Shown here: in pieces, positions 1 to 6,900 of the stretch | How the letters are laid out: each line of letters opens with the position of its first letter | How positions within the stretch are numbered: position 1 is the first letter of the stretch | NCBI GenBank assembly: GCA_958451915.1 | Contig: CAUDRX010000018.1 | Location: forward strand, 1 to 20,568 | Direction: 5' to 3' | DNA length: 20,568 bases | From: an uncultured Peptococcaceae bacterium | Lineage (GTDB): Bacteria > Bacillota > Peptococcia > Peptococcales > Peptococcaceae | The notes under the pieces: generated by a model | The model's database searches: none | What the model was told of the DNA's origin: nothing | Seen by the model: only the letters and a program-made list of their open reading frames with translations | Made by a program: the position numbers and the translations under genes

Positions 1-339
1 TGGCGGTTATGTCCTCTCATATGAAAGTTCCTCTGCCTGCGTCTTCTCTGATGATCACCTCTTCCGAAGAACACACTGGAATACATTCATAACTTTCATG
101 GATTTTTGCTACAAGGTTCAAAATATCCGTATCTCATTTCTCGTTGGCCGCCCCCTACTATTCATAAGACCGCCTTTCGTCCAATTATAGCGGATCCTGG
201 ACGAAAAGACGATCTCTTCGTCAATAAACGCGCACCCGGCAGGATCTGTCACACGGCAATACCTGACGTTTGCCCTTTACCTTCGTCATAATATTTAGTA
301 AACTATTCTTAAAGAATATTCAAGAAAGAAGGGATCTCC
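1..339. other. Leader region without a recognised gene
   Basis: No reading frame here looks like a real protein. The stretch holds two small inverted repeats: a 9-bp one with arms 175-183 and 198-206, and a 5-bp one with arms 208-212 and 218-222, neither followed by a T-run. A 7-bp inverted repeat (304-310 with 312-318) lies just upstream of the next gene, directly after its candidate promoter. Whether a gene ends just left of the window cannot be told. Confidence 0.5.
276..304 (+). promoter_or_regulatory. Candidate sigma-A promoter of the first DUF3298 gene
   Basis: TTTACC at 276-281 and TAAACT at 299-304 are separated by 17 bases. This would start transcription near 311, leaving a leader of about 30 bases before the start codon at 340. 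Both hexamers match consensus at four of six positions, so it is a moderate candidate. The inverted repeat TATTCTT-A-AAGAATA at 304-318 overlaps its downstream edge and could be an operator or chance. Confidence 0.35.
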
Positions 340-1395
340 ATGAAACACCGTCACCGCTTCGTCAGCCTGGCCCTCGCCGCCAGCCTCCTCCTCGGCCTCG
401 CGCCCGCGCAGGCACAGGCCTCCGACTACATCAACAGCGCCAGCTACCACATCGAACGGCACGATTTCTCCTTGTCCGAGAATGGCGTGCTCCAGCTCCA
501 GCATTATTACGACAACGTCGTCCTCGATGACAACACCCCACAGGCCCAGTCCATCAACCGGCTCATCCAGCAGGACTGCGACGAATACTGTGCCGCCGCC
601 CAGGAGAGCGTTGATTTCGCCCAGCAAAATCCACCTCGCTATGAAGGCGACTACTACCGCGACTACGTCGAACCAACCGTCACCCAGAATGATGACGGCA
701 TCCTCAGCATCAAGATGACCAACTACTGGTACATGGGCGGTGTCGCCAACACCCTCGTTGCCGGGCTCAACTTTGACCTCAACACCGGCGAAAAACTCGA
801 CCTCGCCAGCCTCTTCTCCCTCTCCGAAGCAGCCACCGAGACCTATCTCAAAAACCAGAGCATCAACTACATCAACACCCATCCCGATGGCTACTGGTGG
901 GACGACGCCAAAGCCACCATCATTGCCTACAGCCTCGATGACTTCAACTACTACATCGAAGACAACAGCGTCGTCCTCGTCTACGAACAGTACGAGCTCG
1001 CACCAGGCGCCATGGGCGTCATCGAGATCGCCTGTCCCATCGTCAACGACCAGGTCACCGTCCTCATGAACGGCGACCCTCTCCGTTTTGACCAGCCGCC
1101 GATCATCGACAACGGCCGCGTCATGGTGCCGATCCGCGCCATCTTCGAAGCGCTGGGCTACAGCGTGACCTGGGATCAGGCCACACAGACCGGCACCGCC
1201 AGCAACGGCACCAATACCATCCGTGTCACAGTCAGCGACCCAGCCATCACCTATAGCGGCGGCACCTACCACTGCGACGTCCCTCCAAAGAACATCGCGG
1301 GCCGCATCCTCGTGCCGATCCGCGCCATCTCTGAAAGCGCCGGCTGCACCGTCGACTGGCACAGCACCACCAAAACCGTCACCATCGCAGACTGA
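340..1395 (+). CDS. Secreted DUF3298/DUF4163 protein with copper-amine-oxidase-N-like C-terminal domain
   Basis: The 351-residue product starts with a clear signal peptide (charged MKHRHR, a Leu/Ala-rich core, AQA cleavage site near residue 27), so it is exported. Residues about 40-235 resemble the DUF4163 plus DUF3298 pair found in RsiV-type and related Bacillota surface proteins. Residues about 250-350 contain two copies of a VPIRAI-E--G motif (RVMVPIRAIFEALGY and GRILVPIRAISESAGC), typical of the copper amine oxidase N-terminal domain, which in Bacillota acts as a cell-surface module rather than an oxidase. There is no transmembrane anchor besides the signal peptide. The start has the ribosome site AGAAAGAAGGGA. 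Codon use is GC-rich (62% in 781-840), like the core genes at the right end. A close paralogue lies at 11068-12138 on the other strand. The function is unknown; ligand or cell-wall binding is a guess. Confidence 0.85.
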   Translation: MKHRHRFVSLALAASLLLGLAPAQAQASDYINSASYHIERHDFSLSENGVLQLQHYYDNVVLDDNTPQAQSINRLIQQDCDEYCAAAQESVDFAQQNPPRYEGDYYRDYVEPTVTQNDDGILSIKMTNYWYMGGVANTLVAGLNFDLNTGEKLDLASLFSLSEAATETYLKNQSINYINTHPDGYWWDDAKATIIAYSLDDFNYYIEDNSVVLVYEQYELAPGAMGVIEIACPIVNDQVTVLMNGDPLRFDQPPIIDNGRVMVPIRAIFEALGYSVTWDQATQTGTASNGTNTIRVTVSDPAITYSGGTYHCDVPPKNIAGRILVPIRAISESAGCTVDWHSTTKTVTIAD

Positions 1396-1413
1396 GCGCA
1401 TGAAAGATACCCT

Positions 1414-1450
1414 ACGGCCGCAACCAAACAGCATGGTTGCGGCCGTTTAT
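1414..1450 (+). terminator. Hairpin terminator after the first DUF3298 gene
   Basis: A perfect 13-bp stem (1414-1426 with 1434-1446, core CGGCCGCAACC) with a 7-base loop starts 18 bases after the stop codon. The following T-run is short (TTTAT), so intrinsic termination is likely but may be incomplete. Confidence 0.7.
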
Positions 1451-1514
1451 GTTGATCGGCAGTTCTGCACGAGACCATCCCGTAAACGCGCCCTTTTCCC
1501 CCGCGCATGATCCA

Positions 1515-1548
1515 TGATACAATAAACCTATCCTCTCAGAAAAAGGAG
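1515..1548 (+). promoter_or_regulatory. Promoter and ribosome site of the MmeI-like gene
   Basis: TGATACAAT at 1515-1523 is an extended -10 element (TG-n-TACAAT). No good -35 is seen, as often with extended -10 promoters. Transcription would begin near 1530. AAAAGGAG at 1541-1548 lies 9 bases before the ATG at 1558. Together these exclude the upstream in-frame ATG at 1507 as the start. Confidence 0.5.
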
Positions 1549-1557
1549 TATGCATCT

Positions 1558-4329
1558 ATGACCGCAGAAAAACGTGCTGCCATCAAGCAATTCATCGATG
1601 ACTGGAAAGGCCGCGGCGACGAGAAGCAGGACACGCAAAGCTTCTGGTTGTCTCTCTTACGCACAGTCTATGACGTAAACAATCCGGCCACCTTCATCGA
1701 ATTTGAAAAGCCTGTGCAGCTTTCACATCAAAGTTACATTGACGGCTATATTGCCACTACGCGCGTGCTCATTGAACAGAAGGGCGCAGCGATCGACCTC
1801 AGCAAAGGGCAGAAGCAGTCAGATGGCAGCTTTCTCACGCCCTTCGGGCAGGCACGCCGTTACGCTGGATACCTGCCGCACGAGCTGAACCCGCGTTGGA
1901 TCGTTGTCTGCAATTTTACGGAATTTCAGATCCACGACATGAACCGTCCAAACGACGAGCCGCAGGTCGTGAAGCTGGAAGATCTGGAAAAAGAGTACCA
2001 CCGTATGAACTTCCTCGTGGATACTGGCGACGAGAATACGCAGCGCGAGCTGAATCTTTCCATCGCTGCCGGGGAGCTGGTCGGGGAACTCTACGACGCG
2101 CTGCTCGCTCAGTATAAAGATCCTGAAGATCCTGAAACGCTCAAAAGTCTGAACATGCTCTGCGTGCGTCTGGTATTTTGTCTGTATGCGGAAGATGCAG
2201 GCGTCTTCGGTCGCCATAACATGTTCCACGACTATCTCAAAGATTACGCGGTAAAAGATGTACGCCGCGCGTTGCTTGACCTTTTCGATGTACTGAACAC
2301 GCCGGAAGACGAGCGCGATCCTTACATGGATGAAGCGCTCGCAGCCTTTCCGTATGTGAACGGCGGTCTTTTCGCCGATAAAAACGTCGTCGTGCCACGA
2401 TTGGACGAGCACATTGTGGAGATCATCCTCAAACGTGCCAGCGCGGACTTTGACTGGTCTGAGATCAGCCCGACCATCTTCGGCGCCGTGTTCGAAAGCA
2501 CCTTGAACCCTGAAACACGCCGATCCGGCGGCATGCATTATACCAGCATCGAGAACATTCACAAGGTCATTGATCCACTCTTTCTCAATGCGCTGCGCGA
2601 CGAGCTCAATGCCATCAAGCAGATCACCGTGGAGAAGAAGCGTAACCAGGCGCTGGAAGCCTATCAGGATAAACTCGCCAGCCTCACCTTCCTCGATCCT
2701 GCCTGCGGCAGTGGCAACTTCCTTACAGAAACCTACATCTCCCTGCGCCGCCTCGAAAACGACGCCCTGCGCCTGCGACTTGATAAACAGATCAGCTTCG
2801 GCGCCTTTGCCATCACCAACCCTGTGCGTGTAAACATTAGCCAATTCTATGGCATCGAGATCAACGACTTCGCCGTCACCGTCGCCCGCACCGCCCTCTG
2901 GATCGCCGAGAGCCAGATGCTCAAGCAGACGGAAGACATCATTCATACCGGAATCGACTTCCTGCCACTGAAAAGCTATGTCAATATCACCGAGGGAAAT
3001 GCATTGCGCATTGACTGGGAAACGGTCGTGCCGAAGGATGAGCTGGATTACATTATGGGGAATCCGCCGTTTGTGGGATATGCTTATCAATCGAAAGAGC
3101 AAAAAGATGATCTTAAAGCTGTTGCTCCAAAAGCCGGAAAGAATATAGATTACGTGGCAGGATGGTACTTCAAAGCTGCCCAGTATATGATTGCAGCGAA
3201 AGTACGCACAGCATTTGTTTCCACCAATTCGATTACGCAAGGAGAGCAAGTCGTCAGCGTTTGGAAACCGATCTATGATGAGTATGACATTCATATTGAC
3301 TTTGCACACCGTACTTTTATATGGGACAGTGAAGCCAATGATAAAGCACACGTCCATTGTGTGATCGTTGGCTTTAGTATCGCTGAAAATCCAAAAAATA
3401 AAATGTTATACACATCCAATACAGTAGATATTGTCGATAATATCAATGCTTATCTTGTGGAAGGACCTAATGTTTTTATTGAGCGCCGCACGAAGCCGCT
3501 TTGTTCAGTTCCAGCTATTTATCGGGGCAGCCAACCAACAGACAACGGTAATTTGATCCTGACTAAGGATGAGATGGCGACAATTATTCAAAAAGACCCA
3601 TCGATCAGTAAATATATCCGACCTTTCATGATGGGTAAGGATTTCATCAACCGTTCTCCACGATATTGTTTTTGGCTGGAAGGAAAAAATCCTGCTGAAT
3701 GGAACAAATATCCTGAAATTGTAAAGCGTGTGCAAGCAGTACGAGAATATCGGTTATCCAGCAAGAAAATTGCTACGCAAAAAAAAGCTGATACACCAAT
3801 GTTGTTTGATGAAAATCACGAATGTCAAACAGATTATGTTGCTATTCCAAAAGTGTCATCTGAACGACGCAAATACATTCCGATGGACTATTTGCCACAA
3901 AATGTGATTGCGGGTGACAAGCTTTTTATGATGCCAAATTCTACTCTCTATCATTTTGGCGTTCTCACCTCTAACATTCATATGGCATGGATGCGTGCTG
4001 TTTGCGGAAGAATGAAAAGCGATTATAGCTATTCCAACACCATCGTCTACAACAACTTCCCATGGCCAAATCCGACCGATGCCCAGCGCGCAAAGATCGA
4101 AGAGACGGCACAGGCGATCCTCGACGCCCGCGCGCTGTATCCGGACGCCAGCCTCGCCGACCTCTACGACGAGGTAACGATGCCGCCGGAATTGCGCAAG
4201 GCACACCAGAACAACGACCGTGCCGTCATGGCCGCCTATGGCATCTCCAAAGATTCGCCAGAGTTCAAAAGCGAATCCGCCTGCGTCGCCATGCTCATGC
4301 GCATGTATCAAGAACTCGCAAAACATTGA
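1558..4329 (+). CDS. MmeI-like type IIL restriction-modification enzyme (fused nuclease and adenine-N6 methyltransferase)
   Basis: This 923-residue protein fits the single-chain MmeI/YeeA family, where one polypeptide both cuts and methylates. In order: an N-terminal nuclease domain with D62 and E73-Q-K75, matching the spacing of the D-X9-10-EXK site known from MmeI; a helical spacer (about 160-340); a gamma-class amino-methyltransferase domain with motif I FLDPACGSGNFL at 378-389 and motif IV NPPF at 502-505, which implies adenine N6 methylation; a target-recognition region (about 550-825); and an MmeI-type C-terminal helical domain beginning near YNNFPWP. All key residues are present, so both activities are predicted intact. 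The start at 1558 is chosen by its AAAAGGAG site. Composition is mosaic: hand counts give 58% G+C at 2701-2760, 32% at 3361-3420 and 67% at 4081-4140, so the recognition part appears to have a different origin. It stands alone and converges with the nuclease-like gene at 4404. Recognition sequence cannot be predicted. Confidence 0.88.
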   Translation: MTAEKRAAIKQFIDDWKGRGDEKQDTQSFWLSLLRTVYDVNNPATFIEFEKPVQLSHQSYIDGYIATTRVLIEQKGAAIDLSKGQKQSDGSFLTPFGQARRYAGYLPHELNPRWIVVCNFTEFQIHDMNRPNDEPQVVKLEDLEKEYHRMNFLVDTGDENTQRELNLSIAAGELVGELYDALLAQYKDPEDPETLKSLNMLCVRLVFCLYAEDAGVFGRHNMFHDYLKDYAVKDVRRALLDLFDVLNTPEDERDPYMDEALAAFPYVNGGLFADKNVVVPRLDEHIVEIILKRASADFDWSEISPTIFGAVFESTLNPETRRSGGMHYTSIENIHKVIDPLFLNALRDELNAIKQITVEKKRNQALEAYQDKLASLTFLDPACGSGNFLTETYISLRRLENDALRLRLDKQISFGAFAITNPVRVNISQFYGIEINDFAVTVARTALWIAESQMLKQTEDIIHTGIDFLPLKSYVNITEGNALRIDWETVVPKDELDYIMGNPPFVGYAYQSKEQKDDLKAVAPKAGKNIDYVAGWYFKAAQYMIAAKVRTAFVSTNSITQGEQVVSVWKPIYDEYDIHIDFAHRTFIWDSEANDKAHVHCVIVGFSIAENPKNKMLYTSNTVDIVDNINAYLVEGPNVFIERRTKPLCSVPAIYRGSQPTDNGNLILTKDEMATIIQKDPSISKYIRPFMMGKDFINRSPRYCFWLEGKNPAEWNKYPEIVKRVQAVREYRLSSKKIATQKKADTPMLFDENHECQTDYVAIPKVSSERRKYIPMDYLPQNVIAGDKLFMMPNSTLYHFGVLTSNIHMAWMRAVCGRMKSDYSYSNTIVYNNFPWPNPTDAQRAKIEETAQAILDARALYPDASLADLYDEVTMPPELRKAHQNNDRAVMAAYGISKDSPEFKSESACVAMLMRMYQELAKH

Positions 4330-4344
4330 CTATACTCTCATGAG

Positions 4345-4384
4345 AAAAAACGAGCCGAAAAATAATTCTTTCGACTCGTTTTTT
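4345..4384. terminator. Bidirectional terminator between convergent genes
   Basis: AAAAAACGAG at 4345-4354 pairs with CTCGTTTTTT at 4375-4384; after one mismatch the stem continues with CGAAA/TTTCG. The A-rich left arm and T-rich right arm give a U-tract in both directions. It serves the MmeI-like gene (plus) and the nuclease-like gene (minus), which converge here. Confidence 0.8.
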
Positions 4385-4403
4385 CTTTATCTTATATTCT
4401 CAA

Positions 4404-5840
4404 CTATGTGCTCCATTTTTCTTTTAAAATAGTTCCTTTGCCTTTAAAATGCAGATTCTCATACAATGAAAGTTCGTTGTATATAGCTCCAATATTAATC
4501 TTCATTTTAGAGCCAATCGCAGTAAGAACTCTATCTATGATTTTTTGTTCAGTTACTTTATCATTGCCATGATAATAAAGCAGCATTTCTAAATCTCGAA
4601 TAGTCATAACAAAACACAAGTAATCATTCTCAAATACTCCTGGCATAGATAATTCCGTAATCGCCGTATTAGAAAAGTTGTCATACAATAAGACCACTTT
4701 AATGATTGGGACTTTACTGCTGTTTTTTAATCTATCATAACTACTGTTTAATTGTTGATATGCTTTTTCTACAGTATTTTTAAAGAACCGATCTATCGCT
4801 CCTAATTCAGGAACTTGTTGTCGCGCACTTAACATTAATAAAGATGACTTTGATTCAACGAGCATTTTAAACTTGCCAAAATCAAAAATAAAGTCTGCTT
4901 CTTTTTGATAGGGGCTTGCAGGTATTTTTTCCCATTCATTAGATATACAATAACATTTAGCTAGATATGCAATATAGTCTTCAAACAACATTCCAAAAGC
5001 ATGAAGAAATCTTTCATTATTTTGCTTATGATAATAATCTCTAACTAGCCAATATAATCCGTTTCCAAGAATCATTAAAACAGGAAATATACTTACAGCC
5101 AAGTAATTCTCATGTCTTTGTGTCTTAATAAAAGGTTTTGAATATAGTAGCTGTTTTCCGATCGGATTCAATCTTAAATCGTCATAAGAACAAGAATAAT
5201 AGTCTATAAAGTTTTTAAGATTATCATATGTGAAAATTGCATCAGTACTGTGTTTCTGAAGGCTTTCATAATATGCCATAGGATCAGGATCTCGTATGCA
5301 TAGAGAAATTACCCATACAACCATTGAAAGATAGTCATCTACAGAATAGCCAAACACATCTTCCACAACTTCAGCTACATCAATTTCGTTTCTATTTTCA
5401 AAATCAGAAGTAGCTGTAAGAATATGGTACTCTCGATTTAATTTCTCCGAAATCCAGCTCCAATTTTGATATTGAAACTGTTCGGCGGTCATCCCTAATA
5501 TAATACGATTTACCTTTTCAAAAGATGCATCTTCAAGATCTTCGGCTACCGAATGTTCATTTTCATATTGTCTATATAAAACCGCCAATTGCTCAAAAGA
5601 GACACTTTTATCGTCACTTCGATAATCGTTACTATATTTCACAGACAGATATGCTATATCAAGAATATCCCACGCGGTCAACGGCACTTTATTTACTTGC
5701 ATCTTTCCATAACGTATAACAGGGACATCTACTAATTTTACATATTGGTTCTGCCTCATCATCTCGATTGACGTCATTGACATCCAAGAAAGCACTTTAT
5801 CAGTTTCTATCTTCCTGATTTCAGAAATAAAATCTTTCAT
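4404..5840 (-). CDS. Unrecognised protein with C-terminal PD-(D/E)XK nuclease motif
   Basis: The 478-residue product belongs to no family I can name. The first 270 residues are mostly helical with many aromatic and acidic residues and no recognisable motif. Residues about 280-410 look like a PD-(D/E)XK nuclease core: E287 in a helix (FEDYIAYLAK), then D316 in KEADFIFDF, then E329-S-K331 in MLVESKSSLL, followed by an alpha/beta stretch (IIKVVLLYD). That is the order of the family's catalytic residues. No signal peptide or sure membrane helix; 251-266 is hydrophobic but short. An in-frame TTG lies upstream at 5867, but the ribosome site GGAGGG falls between it and the ATG at 5840, so 5840 is preferred. 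The gene is very AT-rich (25% G+C at 4981-5040), pointing to horizontal transfer. Location inside a restriction/toxin island suggests a nucleic-acid-cutting defence role; this is inference. Confidence 0.75.
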   Translation of the reverse strand: MKDFISEIRKIETDKVLSWMSMTSIEMMRQNQYVKLVDVPVIRYGKMQVNKVPLTAWDILDIAYLSVKYSNDYRSDDKSVSFEQLAVLYRQYENEHSVAEDLEDASFEKVNRIILGMTAEQFQYQNWSWISEKLNREYHILTATSDFENRNEIDVAEVVEDVFGYSVDDYLSMVVWVISLCIRDPDPMAYYESLQKHSTDAIFTYDNLKNFIDYYSCSYDDLRLNPIGKQLLYSKPFIKTQRHENYLAVSIFPVLMILGNGLYWLVRDYYHKQNNERFLHAFGMLFEDYIAYLAKCYCISNEWEKIPASPYQKEADFIFDFGKFKMLVESKSSLLMLSARQQVPELGAIDRFFKNTVEKAYQQLNSSYDRLKNSSKVPIIKVVLLYDNFSNTAITELSMPGVFENDYLCFVMTIRDLEMLLYYHGNDKVTEQKIIDRVLTAIGSKMKINIGAIYNELSLYENLHFKGKGTILKEKWST

Positions 5841-5882
5841 ATTTTTCCATCCCTCCTTAACTATCAATCTGCTAAATTAATT

Positions 5883-5891
5883 ATTATATCA
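5883..5891 (-). promoter_or_regulatory. Proximal extended -10 promoter of the nuclease-like gene
   Basis: Read on the minus strand this is TGATATAAT, a perfect extended -10 (TG-n-TATAAT), 42 bases upstream of the ATG at 5840. Transcription would begin near 5876. No consensus -35 is visible; the region where it would be is occupied by the 20-base-spaced repeats. Confidence 0.6.
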
Positions 5892-5894
5892 CAG

Positions 5895-5965
5895 GTTGTC
5901 GTGATATGCCGCATGTTGTCGTAATTAACGCCGTCACGTCGTAATCGACACATCTTGATGGTAAT
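5895..5965. repeat. Four direct repeats at exact 20-base spacing upstream of the nuclease-like gene
   Basis: GTTGTCGTGAT (5895-5905), GTTGTCGTAAT (5915-5925), CACGTCGTAAT (5935-5945) and the weak TTGATGGTAAT (5955-5965) start exactly 20 bases apart, two helical turns, so a protein binding them would line up on one DNA face. The array lies between two identical 11-base TTATTATATCA copies (5881-5891, 5969-5979), each an extended -10 promoter on the minus strand. Best read as an operator array; the binding protein is unknown. Confidence 0.6.
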
Positions 5966-5970
5966 CTTTT

Positions 5971-5979
5971 ATTATATCA
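5971..5979 (-). promoter_or_regulatory. Distal extended -10 promoter copy
   Basis: A second TGATATAAT on the minus strand, inside an 11-base exact duplicate of the proximal promoter sequence, 88 bases further upstream. A transcript from here would run through the repeat array into the nuclease-like gene. Confidence 0.4.
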
Positions 5980-6064
5980 TGTCTAGGATCCCGTCGCTAC
6001 AAAATGGCACAAACAGCAGTTATCTGGCCACAAACGACATTTTTATCTTTCAATAGCAGAAAAA

Positions 6065-6093
6065 TTGACAGGCGAAGAAAAAATTGATAAACT
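6065..6093 (+). promoter_or_regulatory. Promoter of the abiE-like operon
   Basis: TTGACA at 6065-6070 is a perfect -35 and TAAACT at 6088-6093 a fair -10, 17 bases apart. The -10 overlaps the left arm of the inverted repeat that begins at 6090, so a protein bound there would block polymerase. Confidence 0.6.
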
Positions 6094-6135
6094 TAATTAT
6101 CGGCAATAAAAGAAAAAATTGCCGATAATTAAGTT
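6090..6135. promoter_or_regulatory. Perfect 18-bp inverted repeat: likely antitoxin operator
   Basis: Arms 6090-6107 and 6118-6135 are exact reverse complements around a purine-only 10-base spacer. The repeat starts within the -10 hexamer and ends 20 bases before the antitoxin ATG at 6156. AbiEi antitoxins are known to repress their own operon by binding inverted repeats upstream, so this is the natural candidate. It could also act as an RNA hairpin in the 5' leader. Confidence 0.6.
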
Positions 6136-6155
6136 GTGAAAGATGGTGATCTTAG

Positions 6156-6890
6156 ATGAATATGAAAGATCTGGCTCTGGCTCTGCCAACAGAAACCTTT
6201 GACAAAGAGACTATTTATCAGATCGCTGTAAAGAAGAGCAGCCGATTAAAGCCGCAATCTATTCATTGGCTGATCAACAAACTGATCGATCAGGGGCTTC
6301 TGATCCGCGTCGGTCGGAATAAATACTGTGTCACGGCTGCTGACGTGAAAAGAAAAGTTTACCATCATCAGTTTTCAGCTACACTGCAGAAGATCGTCGA
6401 TGGCCTAGCCGAACAATTTCCGTTGATCCAGTTTCAAGCATGGGAAGCCATCCAATTCAACCGTTTTGCCAACCACCAGATCGCGCAGAATCTGTTTTTT
6501 ATCGAAGTAGAAAGCATGCTGGAAAGCGCTGTTTATGAATTTCTCCGGGACAACACCAACCATCAGGTCCTGCTCAAGCCAACCATGGAGATCTGTGAAA
6601 TCTATGCCGGCAGTGATACCATCATCGTGCAGAACCTGATCACTGAAGCACCTGTGGACCAGCAAGCCCCGCATCATGTGATGCTCGAAAAACTGCTGGT
6701 CGACCTATTTGCCGATGAAAAAATGCAGCTGTTTCTGGAAACAAGCGAGTTCAGCACCATTCTGGAAGATGCATTTCATACCTATGTCATCGACGAGTCA
6801 AAGATGTTTCGCTACGCAAGGCGCAGAAACATCGCAGATAAGATCAAAAAGATCATCATAGAAGACACGACCATCAAACTTCACGTGTAA
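6156..6890 (+). CDS. AbiEi-like type IV antitoxin / transcriptional regulator (DUF6577-like)
   Basis: The 244-residue product is predicted to be the antitoxin of the pair. The N-terminus (about 1-75) has the look of a winged helix: a helix-turn-helix with IHWLINKLIDQGLLIRVGRN leading to a KYCV wing, as in AbiEi proteins. The remainder resembles the DUF6577 partner proteins found next to AbiEii-type nucleotidyltransferases, with alternating strands and helices and no catalytic motif. The ribosome site is weak (GGTGAT, 5 bases before the ATG). The stop codon is followed at once by GGAG and, 10 bases later, the toxin ATG, so the two genes are one operon with antitoxin first, the expected order. 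Self-regulation is likely through the 18-bp inverted repeat upstream. Assignment rests mainly on context plus the winged-helix pattern. Confidence 0.75.
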   Translation: MNMKDLALALPTETFDKETIYQIAVKKSSRLKPQSIHWLINKLIDQGLLIRVGRNKYCVTAADVKRKVYHHQFSATLQKIVDGLAEQFPLIQFQAWEAIQFNRFANHQIAQNLFFIEVESMLESAVYEFLRDNTNHQVLLKPTMEICEIYAGSDTIIVQNLITEAPVDQQAPHHVMLEKLLVDLFADEKMQLFLETSEFSTILEDAFHTYVIDESKMFRYARRRNIADKIKKIIIEDTTIKLHV

Positions 6891-6900
6891 GGAGACCACC

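Noticed and set aside
295..1434. Minus-strand frame of 379 codons opposite the first DUF3298 gene
   Set aside because: Same G+C effect; a Val/Asp/Gly-rich product with no domain, while the plus strand has signal peptide, domains and a paralogue.
1507..1557. Upstream start of the MmeI-like protein at 1507
   Set aside because: The extended -10 promoter and the AAAAGGAG site lie inside this stretch, so it is leader rather than coding.
1819..3357. Minus-strand frame of 512 codons inside the MmeI-like gene
   Set aside because: Opposite strand carries the catalytic nuclease and methyltransferase motifs; the minus product matches nothing and crosses the composition change without sense.
5895..5965. 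CRISPR-like array
   Set aside because: Repeats are only 11 bases with 9-base gaps, four copies, imperfect and with no cas genes; it suits an operator better.
5881..5979. Target-site duplication from the two TTATTATATCA copies
   Set aside because: The 77 bases between them contain no transposon end or gene, and both copies read as extended -10 promoters on the minus strand.
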